From assembly GCA_038880255.1 (NCBI GenBank), contig JAVZSA010000003.1, positions 1-62,997 on the forward strand: a stretch of DNA of 62,997 nt. Reading direction: 5' to 3'. This DNA comes from ARK-15 sp038880255. GTDB lineage: Archaea; Thermoplasmatota; Thermoplasmata; Thermoplasmatales; ARK-15. Shown here one piece after another: positions 54,245 to 62,933 of the stretch. Every line of letters starts with the position of its first letter. The first letter of the stretch is position 1. Made by a program: the position numbers and the translations under genes. The notes under the pieces are model-generated. The model had not been told where the DNA came from, did not search any database, and saw only the letters and a program-made list of their open reading frames with translations.

Positions 54245-55159
54245 TTAGGTGTGCTGTGATGGTGAAAACCTATATCTATTAAGGAACTCATCTATGCCTG
54301 TATATGCGTCATAGAATGCTATTAATTCTAGAATATATGATACTATTGCTACTACAATTGGAATTGCCAATATACCTAGTAAGGTGAATATAGAAAAAGG
54401 CGCAGAAGCCAAGAAAATTGAAATGTTAATATATATAAAAATTGGCATAAGTATATAGGAGATAATACTTATTATCAAAGCATAAAATAAATAATTCCCA
54501 GCATTATAAAGACGTTGTACTGAAAGGTCTGAGCTAAGATATTTGAGGGACGATACAAGTTTTAAGTATGCGATAAGATAAATTACTAAAAATGCAATCA
54601 ATAAAATGACAATAGAGATAATAATGCCCATTTCCGTTATTGACAATCCTAAGATGCTTGGGTTTGATTGTGGGTTAGGTGATGAAGAAATAGATGTTGA
54701 AACTAACAAGTAAGTTGATGTAATAATTGCAACAGTACTAACAACGACCAAAATACTTAAAATAAGTAATATCAAAAGCCAATTTCTTGTAGATTTGTAT
54801 TCTTTGACATGTGGTAAATTTGTTTTTGATACCAATCCAAATCCTGAAATGAGAAGAATATAACCTATAAGAATTATAATTGCTCCTATAAAATCTATAA
54901 TAGGTATTATCACTAGTATTGTCCCAAGAAATATCCAAAAAAATGCGCTTCTTAACTTCTGAAGATATGAATAGAGTGTCATATCTGGATTAGGTTGATA
55001 TATTGAGGGTTCAGGGTTTGGATTTTGTTTAGATTGTGTTTGATTAGGTTGTTGTGATGGCGAAGATTCTTTTGTACTTTCTAAAGGAGTTCCACAATAT
55101 TGGCAGAAAATTGCATCGTCTGGATTTTCTTTACCACAATTTGGACAAATTTTCGACAA
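54245..55159 (-). CDS. Zinc-ribbon membrane protein
   Basis: This 304-residue protein has an N-terminal zinc ribbon (CPNCGKENPDDAIFCQYCG, residues 5-23), then a Gln/Pro/Ser-rich linker (about 28-55) and roughly six membrane helices. A loop with basic residues sits between helices 2 and 3. The layout, cytoplasmic zinc ribbon plus linker plus polytopic domain, is common in archaea and similar to DUF996-like proteins. Function is unknown. It stands between the broken glycosyltransferase and a tiny ORF, with its own promoter. Confidence 0.75.
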   Translation of the reverse strand: MSKICPNCGKENPDDAIFCQYCGTPLESTKESSPSQQPNQTQSKQNPNPEPSIYQPNPDMTLYSYLQKLRSAFFWIFLGTILVIIPIIDFIGAIIILIGYILLISGFGLVSKTNLPHVKEYKSTRNWLLILLILSILVVVSTVAIITSTYLLVSTSISSSPNPQSNPSILGLSITEMGIIISIVILLIAFLVIYLIAYLKLVSSLKYLSSDLSVQRLYNAGNYLFYALIISIISYILMPIFIYINISIFLASAPFSIFTLLGILAIPIVVAIVSYILELIAFYDAYTGIDEFLNRYRFSPSQHT

Positions 55160-55369
55160 GTGAAATCCCCCAAAAATTAATATAGAATAATATTATTTAA
55201 ATTTTGTTATTTATAGATTTAAAAAACGTTAATTTCAAAAAATAAATGTTTATATAAGAAAATTAATAATAAAAATTGAATTTTTTATTCAATTGACAAT
55301 TTTTATAAACTGCGAATGAAAAATTTTTAATATTAAAAATATAATAGGGAATATGGAGGTAAAGGGAAA

Positions 55370-55495
55370 ATGACCTCTAAGAAAAAGAAGCAATTTTTTA
55401 AGGAAGAGAAGGAAATATTGGAAGAAGTAAAAAATTTTAAAAAAGAAGAAATTGACATAGATGCTGAGAATGAAAATGAGGAAGATGAGATTTAA
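55370..55495 (+). CDS. Small charged protein (41 aa)
   Basis: The frame ATG 55370 to TAA 55493 encodes a Lys-rich N-terminal half (MTSKKKKQFFKEEKEIL) and an acidic C-terminal half rich in Glu and Asp. GGAGGT lies 9 nt before the ATG. The opposite charges and lack of hydrophobic core suggest a coiled or disordered peptide. It ends 2 nt from the convergent aspS stop. No family is recognised. Confidence 0.5.
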   Translation: MTSKKKKQFFKEEKEILEEVKNFKKEEIDIDAENENEEDEI

Positions 55496-55497
55496 AT

Positions 55498-56793
55498 CTA
55501 TGGAATAATCCTTCTTCTATCTCTTGGAAACAAAGTCACCTCTCTTATATTTTTTGAATTCGTTAGTATCATTGTTAATCTTTCAAGTCCAATTGCCCAA
55601 CCTGCATGTGGAGGCATTCCATACTTGAATGAGTCCAAATAAAATTTAAAGTCTTGGGGATCTAGTCCTTTCTTTATAATATTGTTACGTAATGATTCAT
55701 AAATATGATTTCTTTGGGCCCCCGATGTTATTTCCCTTTCGCCGAATTGTAGATCAAATGCTCTTCCATATTTTGGATCATCATCGAATGGTTTTACATA
55801 AAATGCCCTTGTTTCCATTGGCCATTTTGTAATAAAGTAAAAATTCCTGTATTTTTCCCCAATGATTGAAAGTGCCTCTGCAGAAAAGTCATCACCAAAT
55901 TTCATATTAATGCCTTTAGAATTAACATAATCAAGTAATTCATCATAAGTATATCTTGGGAACGGTCTCTCAGGTAGCTCCACATTTACATTTATTGTTT
56001 CTAAATCCTTTCTATTATTTTTTCTTATGAAATCTATAGCGTTGTATATAACAAGTTCAAGCATATTCATAGCATCATTATCGTCTGAAAAACTCATTTC
56101 AATATCTATGGAAACAAATTCATTTAGATGCCTATTCGTATTATGTTCCTCAGCCCTAAAGGCAGGCGCGATTTCATAAACCCTATCAAAACCTGCTGCC
56201 ATCATCATCTGTTTGTAAAGCTGTGGACTTTGAACTAAATATGCATCATTTTCAAAATATTTAACTTTGAAAAGATTTGTTCCTCCCTCTGTGGCAGTAG
56301 CAATTATTTTAGGTGTATGAATCTCAATAAAACCTTCATTTTCCAAAGTATTTCTTATGCTTTTTGATAATGATGCTTCAATTCTAAAAAGTGAAAATAC
56401 TTCAGGTCTTCTTAAATCTATGAACCTAGAATTGAGTCTGGTCTCAATATCTGTGGAAACTCTATCTATAACGCCCATTGGAAGTGGTGCTGCCGATACA
56501 TTCAAAATATCTATTTTAACAGGTAAAACTTCAAATCCAAGTTTACTCTGTGATGATCTTTTCAAATTACCTTTTACACAGATTACACTTTCCCTGTTTA
56601 ATGAAATTAATTTTTTGTATTCATTTTCTCCGATTTCCTTTTTTAATAATGTGATCTGTGCAATTCCTTCTCTATCACGGATTATTATGAATGATATATT
56701 GCCAAGAATTCTAATATCCTGTACCCAGCCACACACCACTACTTCTGTTCCATCCTCTAAATCCTTTAATTGTGATGTATAATGAGTTCTCAT
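55498..56793 (-). CDS. aspS: Aspartyl-tRNA synthetase
   Basis: This 431-residue archaeal-type class II synthetase has an N-terminal OB-fold anticodon-binding domain (VVVCGWVQDIRILGNISF). Then come motif 1, motif 2 (FRAEEHNTNRHLNEFVSIDIEM) in outline, and motif 3 with GLERLTMIL before the closing RDRRR. The bacterial insertion domain is missing, as expected for archaea. In the OB fold the residue after GWV is Gln, where the discriminating archaeal enzyme I recall has Trp and non-discriminating ones His, so Asp/Asn selectivity is unclear. Confidence 0.96.
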   Translation of the reverse strand: MRTHYTSQLKDLEDGTEVVVCGWVQDIRILGNISFIIIRDREGIAQITLLKKEIGENEYKKLISLNRESVICVKGNLKRSSQSKLGFEVLPVKIDILNVSAAPLPMGVIDRVSTDIETRLNSRFIDLRRPEVFSLFRIEASLSKSIRNTLENEGFIEIHTPKIIATATEGGTNLFKVKYFENDAYLVQSPQLYKQMMMAAGFDRVYEIAPAFRAEEHNTNRHLNEFVSIDIEMSFSDDNDAMNMLELVIYNAIDFIRKNNRKDLETINVNVELPERPFPRYTYDELLDYVNSKGINMKFGDDFSAEALSIIGEKYRNFYFITKWPMETRAFYVKPFDDDPKYGRAFDLQFGEREITSGAQRNHIYESLRNNIIKKGLDPQDFKFYLDSFKYGMPPHAGWAIGLERLTMILTNSKNIREVTLFPRDRRRIIP

Positions 56794-56824
56794 TGGAAAT
56801 AATTAATTCATTTACATTAATAAA

Positions 56825-56834
56825 TTTTTTAAAT
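56825..56834 (+). promoter_or_regulatory. TATA-like element of nadM
   Basis: TTTTTTAAAT is centred about 26 nt before the ATG at 56856, which fits a leaderless start and argues against the longer open frame beginning at 56772. Confidence 0.5.
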
Positions 56835-56855
56835 GTCACATTATATAGTTATAAT

Positions 56856-57353
56856 ATGGTATCAATTTTTCCAGGAAGATTTCAGCCCTTTCACCTTGGC
56901 CATCTTTATGCATTGGAAAACATTTTGAAAAAGGAAAAAGAGATTATTATATTGGTAGAAAATGCTGATGAATCATTTACATTCAATAATCCATTTACTG
57001 CAGGGGAAAGAATTGAAATGATACTTGGATCAATTAATAAGCGTGATCAAATATTGATAATACCTGTGGAAAATATAAAAAATAATGCTCAATGGGTATC
57101 ATACTTACGTTCTATGATCCCTGAATTTAAACGTTGTTATTCAAATAATTCATTAGTTAGATTATTAATGGAAAATGCAGGTGTTGAAGTTATAGGGATT
57201 GATTTTCTAAATAGAGAAAAATATAGTGGAACAGAAATAAGAAAGAGGATCGCTTTAAACAAAGAATGGAAGGATCTGGTCCCAAAATTTGTTTATGAAT
57301 ATATTATAAATAAATCACTTGATAAAAGAATAAAAAATCTATATGGTGAATGA
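56856..57353 (+). CDS. nadM: Nicotinamide-nucleotide adenylyltransferase
   Basis: NadM joins NMN and ATP to give NAD. The protein of 165 residues has the nucleotidyltransferase motif PGRFQPFHLGHLYAL near the start and SGTEIRKRI near residue 133, the usual ends of the active site. An upstream in-frame extension to 56772 overlaps aspS and lacks family pattern, so the ATG at 56856 is used, in line with the TATA spacing. NAD produced here is also the KptA cosubstrate. Its stop overlaps the next gene. Confidence 0.93.
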   Translation: MVSIFPGRFQPFHLGHLYALENILKKEKEIIILVENADESFTFNNPFTAGERIEMILGSINKRDQILIIPVENIKNNAQWVSYLRSMIPEFKRCYSNNSLVRLLMENAGVEVIGIDFLNREKYSGTEIRKRIALNKEWKDLVPKFVYEYIINKSLDKRIKNLYGE

Positions 57354-57355
57354 AA

Positions 57356-58129
57356 ATGATCATAGCATTCCTTGGAAAAGGAGGTGTAGGTAAAACAACA
57401 ATATCTACAGCATTTGCATTAGAAAAGTCTAATAGTTATAAAGTAGCATTAATTTCAATGGATTCAATTCCGATGACAAAGATGATATTGGACGAAAAAA
57501 TAAATTCCTTGGATGTGTATGAGTATACAGAATATGATGTAAGAAGTGAATGGAAGAATACCTATGGAGAAGAGGTTTATAATTTAATTACCTCATTTTT
57601 TGATATTGATAGAAGTATAATAGATCATATTTCTAATGCTCCAGGAATTGACGATGAATTTATGTTAGCAAAGTTATTAGAATTAAAAGATAAATACGAT
57701 TACATTGTATGGGATACTGCAGCATCATCTTCCACAATTCATCTATTGTTACTTGAAAAAGAATTTTATGAACACATAAACAATGATATAAAATTTTATT
57801 TATCGATTAAAGAAACGCTTTCAAAAATAAGAAGAAAAAATGTAAATCCACTGGAAATATTGAATAAATGGAAAAAGTTGGCTGAAGATGTTTGGAATCT
57901 TTTGAAATTTGATACACAATATTTTATTGTAAAGACCGACGATGACCTTTCTTATTTGCAGGGGAAAATTATACATGATGAACTATCTAAGATGGGTCTT
58001 TCAGTAAAAGCTCACATTTTAAATAGATCAAAAGGAAAATATGAATGTGATATTAAAATACCAGAATTTACAGGATCATCTAGGGAAATTGTTGAAATGG
58101 TACGACCATTTTTAAGAAAAATAATTTAA
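57356..58129 (+). CDS. ArsA/CooC-type P-loop ATPase
   Basis: This 257-residue protein of the deviant Walker A group has FLGKGGVGKTTIS (near residues 5-17, with the intermolecular Lys), then the switch-like ISMDSIP and the Walker B-type DYIVWDTAASSSTIHLLLLE in outline. Relatives include the ArsA/Get3 tail-anchored-protein targeting ATPase and the CooC nickel-insertion ATPase. No metal-binding Cys pair typical of Get3 or CooC is seen, so the client is unknown. It is coupled to nadM; GGTGA favours the ATG at 57356 over one at 57350. Confidence 0.8.
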   Translation: MIIAFLGKGGVGKTTISTAFALEKSNSYKVALISMDSIPMTKMILDEKINSLDVYEYTEYDVRSEWKNTYGEEVYNLITSFFDIDRSIIDHISNAPGIDDEFMLAKLLELKDKYDYIVWDTAASSSTIHLLLLEKEFYEHINNDIKFYLSIKETLSKIRRKNVNPLEILNKWKKLAEDVWNLLKFDTQYFIVKTDDDLSYLQGKIIHDELSKMGLSVKAHILNRSKGKYECDIKIPEFTGSSREIVEMVRPFLRKII

Positions 58130-58472
58130 ATAATATTAAATAAATTTGACTAAAGTCTTAAAATTACAATATAGTTTCACTATCAATGAAAGGTTGATTG
58201 CAAAAAATATCAAAGATTTTGAGCATAAAATAAATTATTATGCTGATTTAAATGAGAAGTTAATTAAATGAAAATTTATTGTGTTTTGAATGAATTAAAG
58301 GAATATGGATGTAATATGGAAAAAAATTATCCTTGATCAATTTATTAAAAATAATCAAATTAGACAAAAGTATTAAATAAAAGTTAAGGTATAAATTTAA
58401 ATCTAATAAGAATAAAGAATCAAAATTAATATCTCCAAAAAATTTAAAAATTAAAAGATTGGTGATGAGAAT
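58130..58472. other. Intergenic region with possible decayed coding sequence
   Basis: These 343 bp hold no clear gene. A TTG-started 40-codon frame (58146 to about 58270, reading NIKDFEHKINYYADLNEKL in its second half) is followed by an ATGA-overlapped 22-codon frame. This order could be the trace of a lost gene, or chance. I recognise no family. The 3' third contains the promoter for the small gene at 58473. Confidence 0.35.
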
Positions 58473-58688
58473 ATGATTGAACTATCGAAAATAGATAGAG
58501 AATTAGCATTTAAAATAAAAACGCAAATATCGCTTATCTGGAATGCAGAAAGAGTAATGAATCTTTATCTCGAGAAAAAGGAAAAATTCCTTGAATATAT
58601 AGAGGAAAGAAAAATGGTCATTAGGGAGATTTTGCATATGGATCATGGTGAAATTTTCGAAAATGGAAAAAAAATATTTGAATTTTGA
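58473..58688 (+). CDS. Small hypothetical protein (71 aa)
   Basis: This 71-residue frame starts after a good Shine-Dalgarno (GGTGATGAGAAT). The sequence is predicted to be helical and charged (AFKIKTQISLIWNAERVMNL, then EKKEKFLEYIEERKMVIREI), with a possible short hairpin at the end (GEIFENGKKIFEF). No domain is recognised. It precedes the TIM-barrel protein by 48 nt and could be cotranscribed with it. Confidence 0.65.
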   Translation: MIELSKIDRELAFKIKTQISLIWNAERVMNLYLEKKEKFLEYIEERKMVIREILHMDHGEIFENGKKIFEF

Positions 58689-58736
58689 AAAAAATTAATT
58701 AAATTGCATTTAATTATTTTTAAAAAGGTGTTAATA

Positions 58737-59753
58737 ATGTACAGATTTGGAATTTCAGGTATACCTCTTTCCTCAAAGGGAAGGATGCTTAGGGATGCGA
58801 TTGAAGATACCTATGAAATGGGGTTGAATGCCATTGAAATTCCATTTTTTAAGGTAAATGTTACCGAAAAAGAAGCTTTAGATGAGGTAGGCTATTTTCC
58901 AAGAGAAGTTGTTCCAGGATTAAAGGATGAGAGTAAAATAATCGTGGATGTATTTAGACCTGATGAAAATGGTGATTATAAGCCTCAGGGGATAGATGTA
59001 AAAATAGAGGAGAATGATATACTTAGGATACTGCAATGGAATTTAGCCAGATCATATGAAGAATTAAGGGACTTAGGTAGAATGGCTAAGGAACTCGATT
59101 TAGTACTTACAGTACATACACCAAATTATATGGACTTTACTTCTGGAAATGAGTTTACTGAAAGATGTATCAACTACATTCATTGGTCTTCACTGATAGC
59201 AAATGAACTTGGTGCAATTGGTGTGGTTTTTAATTTGGGTATTTATAATCCAAAAAATGCAAATAAGGATATGAAAACAATAACTGAAAATATTAAGGTA
59301 GCAAGAGAAAGTGTAGTAAAAAGCAATTTAAATGTGAATTTCTTCATTGAAACATCAGGGAAAAGGCAGGTAGCAGGTTCTCTTGAGGAAGTAATATCTG
59401 TAATTACAAAGGTAAAGGATACTTATCCTGTAATTAATTTCCCAAAGGTGGCAGCAAGATTAGGTAAAGTTATTACAAATCAGAAGGATTTTGAAGAACT
59501 AATAAATAAAGTAGAGAAATTTTATTCGAATTCAATTTATATGCAATATGCAGGACTTGAATTTTCTCCAGAAAATGTTATGAGATTAGCACCAATAAAA
59601 AAGGGGGATATGAAATTTGAATCTTTAGCTGAAGTTCTTTTAGAAAAAGAAATTGATTCTACAATAATATCCGTATCACCCCTATTAGAACACGATGCAC
59701 AATACATGAGGGTAATTTTAGAAAGGATTATTGAAAAAAAGATAGGAAAGTGA
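58737..59753 (+). CDS. Endonuclease-IV-like TIM-barrel protein with lost metal ligands
   Basis: The 338-residue protein aligns by eye with archaeal endonuclease IV-like proteins (AP endonuclease family 2): FGISGIPLSSKGR at the start, LVLTVHTPNYMDF, VVFNLGIY, FIETSGKRQVAGSLEEV, IISVSPLLEHDA. The first His and the central Glu remain. The second His reads Asn, the D..H pair reads N..K, HFSG reads QYAG and the last SESP reads SVSP, so the three-zinc site seems gone. About 60 residues are inserted before the first His. It is either a pseudoenzyme or does another reaction. It lies 5 nt before hexuloisomerase. Confidence 0.8.
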   Translation: MYRFGISGIPLSSKGRMLRDAIEDTYEMGLNAIEIPFFKVNVTEKEALDEVGYFPREVVPGLKDESKIIVDVFRPDENGDYKPQGIDVKIEENDILRILQWNLARSYEELRDLGRMAKELDLVLTVHTPNYMDFTSGNEFTERCINYIHWSSLIANELGAIGVVFNLGIYNPKNANKDMKTITENIKVARESVVKSNLNVNFFIETSGKRQVAGSLEEVISVITKVKDTYPVINFPKVAARLGKVITNQKDFEELINKVEKFYSNSIYMQYAGLEFSPENVMRLAPIKKGDMKFESLAEVLLEKEIDSTIISVSPLLEHDAQYMRVILERIIEKKIGK

Positions 59754-59758
59754 TAAAA

Positions 59759-60295
59759 ATGATTTATAGAGAGGCGTATAAATTTATAATTTCACAGATT
59801 GGTGATATTTTGAATAATCTGGATGATGAATCAATAAAAAAGGCAATAGACATTATGCTATCTTCAAATAAAATATTCATTTATGGAGCTGGTAGAAGTG
59901 GTATAATTGGGAAAAGTTTCGCAATGAGGCTAGTTCAACTTGGTTTAACAGCATATTTCATTGGTGAAACAATTACTCCAATAGTTACGGAAAAGGATTC
60001 TGTAGTTTTAATATCCAATACAGGTGTTACTAAATCCACATTATTGGTGGCAGAAATATGCAAAAATGTAAATGCAAAAATAATAGTAATTACTGCAAAT
60101 GATAAATCACAGCTCATCACCTATGCCAATGAAAAAATATTACTAAAAAATGTTTCACATAATTCTCTCGCTCCTCTCGGTACAGTATTTGAGGATGCAT
60201 CACTTCTTTTATTTGATTCCATAATAGCTCAAATGATGCAGGTCCTTGATGAAAATGAGGAAGATTTAAGAAAGAGACATGCCATATGGGTGTGA
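59759..60295 (+). CDS. hxlB: 6-phospho-3-hexuloisomerase
   Basis: The 178-residue SIS-domain protein has IYGAGRSGIIGKSFAMRLV (near residues 42-60) and VLISNTGVTKSTLL, ending with RKRHA as is usual for 6-phospho-3-hexuloisomerase. In archaea it runs with hexulose-6-phosphate synthase to make ribulose 5-phosphate from fructose 6-phosphate. No synthase of the usual length is next to it; the neighbour is the TIM-barrel protein. GTGATAAAA precedes the ATG at 59759. Confidence 0.88.
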   Translation: MIYREAYKFIISQIGDILNNLDDESIKKAIDIMLSSNKIFIYGAGRSGIIGKSFAMRLVQLGLTAYFIGETITPIVTEKDSVVLISNTGVTKSTLLVAEICKNVNAKIIVITANDKSQLITYANEKILLKNVSHNSLAPLGTVFEDASLLLFDSIIAQMMQVLDENEEDLRKRHAIWV

Positions 60296-60299
60296 GTAT

Positions 60300-60929
60300 A
60301 TGAAGGTGAATGAAATATTCTATTCAATTCAGGGTGAAGGTGTTTATATGGGTATTCCAATGGTCTTTGTTAGATTCACAGGATGTAATCTCAGATGCTC
60401 ATGGTGTGACACAAAATATGCATGGGAAGAAGGAAAAGAAATGAAAATTGATGAAATATTAGCAGAGATAAAAAAATATAAAACAAATTGGGTGTGCATA
60501 ACAGGAGGAGAGCCACTATTACAAGAGGATATCTATAAATTTATAGACAGATTATTGAATATGGGTTATAAAATTTTACTTGAAACAAATGGATCAATAA
60601 CCCTTGAAAATTTGCCATGTGAAGATAATCTCATTGTGGATATGGACATAAAAACACCATCATCTGGAATGTCAAAATTTATGGATTTAAGCAATTTGGA
60701 GATCCTTGGACCAAAAGATACTGTTAAATTTGTTATTGCAAATCAGGAAGACTATGCATTTTTTAAGGAATTTATAAAAAATAATGAAATAAAGGGCGAG
60801 ATAATTTTACAGCCAGAAGGCAATAAAAATTTAAAATGGTTGGTTGAAAAGGTTCTTGAAGATCAATTAAATGTGAGAGTATTGCCTCAACTTCATAAAA
60901 TTGTTTGGGGTGATAAACGTGGTGTTTAA
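60300..60929 (+). CDS. queE: 7-carboxy-7-deazaguanine synthase QueE
   Basis: QueE is a radical SAM enzyme of archaeosine/queuosine synthesis. The 209-residue protein begins VNEIFYSIQGEGVYMGIP and has the cluster motif CNLRCSWCDTKYAWEEG (near residues 29-45), then CITGGEPLLQ. The length is typical. An in-frame start at 60279 is within hxlB; ATG 60300, 5 nt after the hxlB stop, is preferred. The gene encodes the archaeosine base needed at G15 of archaeal tRNA. It overlaps the AMMECR1 gene. Confidence 0.93.
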   Translation: MKVNEIFYSIQGEGVYMGIPMVFVRFTGCNLRCSWCDTKYAWEEGKEMKIDEILAEIKKYKTNWVCITGGEPLLQEDIYKFIDRLLNMGYKILLETNGSITLENLPCEDNLIVDMDIKTPSSGMSKFMDLSNLEILGPKDTVKFVIANQEDYAFFKEFIKNNEIKGEIILQPEGNKNLKWLVEKVLEDQLNVRVLPQLHKIVWGDKRGV

Positions 60930-61527
60930 GTTTAGTGATGATGATGGAATATTTGCTGTAAAGTTGGCCAGGAATGCTGTTAGTGATTATTTTATGGGGA
61001 GGGAAACAAAACTTAATCAAATACCTGAAAAGTTTAACCTTGAATCAGGTGTATTTACAACAATAAATACATTTCCTGAAAAAGAACTTAGGGGATGCAT
61101 TGGTTTCCCAGAACCAATAATGCCACTTTATGAAGCCATAATAAAGAGTGCGATTTATGCTGCCACAGAGGATCCAAGATTTCCTCCAATGATATTTGAT
61201 GAATTAAACAATGTAATATTTGAAGTCTCATTACTTACTGTTCCTCAAAAAATAGAGGTATTAAGTACGGAGGATTATCCAAAAAATGTTTCAATTGGTG
61301 AGGACGGTTTAATTGTTAAATATAGGGGCTTTTCAGGATTATTATTACCTCAAGTAGCCGTGGAATATCATATGAATGAGGTAGAATTTCTTGATCATAC
61401 CTGTTTAAAGGCTGGGCTTTCAGCTGGTTGTTGGAAAAGAAAGGATGTTAACATTTATAAATTCCAGGCAGAGATCTTTACTGAAATTGAACCAAATGGT
61501 GTCATAAGAAGAATGAATTTAAGGTGA
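60919..61527 (+). CDS. AMMECR1-domain protein
   Basis: This protein of 202 residues has the AMMECR1 hallmark KELRGCIGFPEP (near residues 54-65). Also typical are SAIYAATEDPRFPPM and LIVKYRGFSGLLLPQVAVE, then the closing AGLSAGCWKRKDV. The cellular function is unknown. Translation probably begins at a GTG at 60919 or 60922, after GGGGTGATAAAC, since the more upstream TTG would lie before the ribosome site. It overlaps the end of queE by 11 nt. Confidence 0.9.
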   Translation: MVFKFSDDDGIFAVKLARNAVSDYFMGRETKLNQIPEKFNLESGVFTTINTFPEKELRGCIGFPEPIMPLYEAIIKSAIYAATEDPRFPPMIFDELNNVIFEVSLLTVPQKIEVLSTEDYPKNVSIGEDGLIVKYRGFSGLLLPQVAVEYHMNEVEFLDHTCLKAGLSAGCWKRKDVNIYKFQAEIFTEIEPNGVIRRMNLR

Positions 61528-61531
61528 GCTG

Positions 61532-62776
61532 ATGGAAGTTATTGAGGGGAAGGTATATCTGGATGGAAATATTGTTAATGCCTCCATTGGTATTGAAAAT
61601 GGGAAAATAGTCAAGATTGCCAAAAACATCCTTGGAGAAAGGGTTTATTCCATTGAAGAAGGAACAATTTTCCCTTCTATGGTAGATATTCATGTTCATA
61701 TGAGAGAACCTGGATTTGTTTGGAAGGAGGATTTTGAATCTGGTACATTAAGTGCACTCCATGGTGGTGTTTCATTTGTTTTGGATATGCCAAACACAAA
61801 ACCACCTGTTAATAGTATGGAAAATTTTAATTTTAAATATAAAAGTATCTCTAAAAAGAGTTATGTTGATTTTGGTATTGCCTATTTACTCCATGAAAAA
61901 TTAAACAGAGAAATTGAAAAAGACATAACGGCTTTCAAAATTTATATGAGTGAAACCACAGAGATTAAGCCTGTAAATTATTTACTTATTCCTGAGATAG
62001 TAAAGGATATAAGAAAACATATTACCGTTCATGCGGAATTTCAGGAATGTATTGAAAATTCAAAAATTGATGATAATTCTTTAATAAAGCATGATATATC
62101 AAGACCTGAAACTTGTGAATTGAGAGCTATTAGGTACCTGGGGGAGATAGGAGAAAGAAAATTCCACATAGCCCATATAAGTTCCCCAGATTCTGTAGAA
62201 CTATCAAAAATTTTTAATTTTACTGTTGAGGTGACACCACATCACCTTTTTCTTAATAATGAAATGGATTTAGGTGCGTTTGGAAAAGTAAATCCACCAT
62301 TAAGATCCCCCTATGTATCAAATGAATTGAGGAAAATGCTGGGGAATGGCCTTATAGATGTTGTTGCATCCGATCATTCACCACACACAATTGAAGAAAA
62401 ATCTGACTTTTCAACCGCACCATCAGGTTTGCCAGGTGTAGAAACATCACTTCCCTTACTTTTTCAAGCTTATAAGGATGGTATTTTACAACTACAAACT
62501 TTGACAAATGTGGCCATGGAAAATCCAGCAAAATTACTTGGGATACCAAAGGGGAAAATAGCGGTGGGAAATGACGCAGATTTCGTGGTAATAAAGTTAT
62601 CAGATTCGAAAAAAATTACAGCAAAGAATCTTCATTATAAATGTGGTTGGACCCCTTTCGAAAATTTTTGGGGTATATTTCCAAGAAAAGTTTTTATTAG
62701 GGGCGTTTTAGCAATCGATAATTTTGAAGAAAATTTAGAAGCAGGTTTTGGTATATATTACCCCATCAATCGTTAA
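61532..62776 (+). CDS. pyrC: Dihydroorotase
   Basis: The 414-residue type I dihydroorotase of pyrimidine synthesis has the metal motif DIHVHMREPG (near residues 52-61), then LDMPNTKPP, AFKIYMSE with the carboxylated Lys, HAEFQE, FHIAHISSP and ASDHSPHT with the catalytic Asp. All the metal ligands are visible, so it should be active. It begins 4 nt after the AMMECR1 stop and ends 32 nt before tRNA-Gly. Confidence 0.95.
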   Translation: MEVIEGKVYLDGNIVNASIGIENGKIVKIAKNILGERVYSIEEGTIFPSMVDIHVHMREPGFVWKEDFESGTLSALHGGVSFVLDMPNTKPPVNSMENFNFKYKSISKKSYVDFGIAYLLHEKLNREIEKDITAFKIYMSETTEIKPVNYLLIPEIVKDIRKHITVHAEFQECIENSKIDDNSLIKHDISRPETCELRAIRYLGEIGERKFHIAHISSPDSVELSKIFNFTVEVTPHHLFLNNEMDLGAFGKVNPPLRSPYVSNELRKMLGNGLIDVVASDHSPHTIEEKSDFSTAPSGLPGVETSLPLLFQAYKDGILQLQTLTNVAMENPAKLLGIPKGKIAVGNDADFVVIKLSDSKKITAKNLHYKCGWTPFENFWGIFPRKVFIRGVLAIDNFEENLEAGFGIYYPINR

Positions 62777-62808
62777 TTTTATTAATTGATTAAAGTTTAG
62801 GTATATGG

Positions 62809-62881
62809 GCAGGCGTGGTGTAGCATGGTAGCACTAGAGCCTTCCAAGCTCTCGACCCGGGTTCAAATCCCGGCGCCTGCA
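62809..62881 (+). tRNA. tRNA-Gly (UCC)
   Basis: Acceptor GCAGGCG (62809-62815) pairs with CGCCTGC (62874-62880); discriminator A at 62881. The anticodon stem AGAGC/GCTCT surrounds CTTCCAA, so the anticodon is TCC. The T-arm is CCGGGTTCAAATCCCGG. CCA is not encoded and no intron is seen. Confidence 0.95.
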
Positions 62882-62933
62882 TTCAAAAAATTTTTAAATA
62901 TTTATAAAATTTAAAAAAATTTAATAGAAGAAT

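Noticed and set aside
51913..55497. Attachment-site repeat of the tRNA-Pro 3' end
   Set aside because: I looked for a second copy of the tRNA-Pro T-arm/acceptor downstream and saw none, and no integrase is present.
56772..56855. N-terminal extension of nadM
   Set aside because: The 28 extra codons overlap aspS, show no family similarity and lie before the TATA-like element. The ATG at 56856 starts the conserved motif directly.
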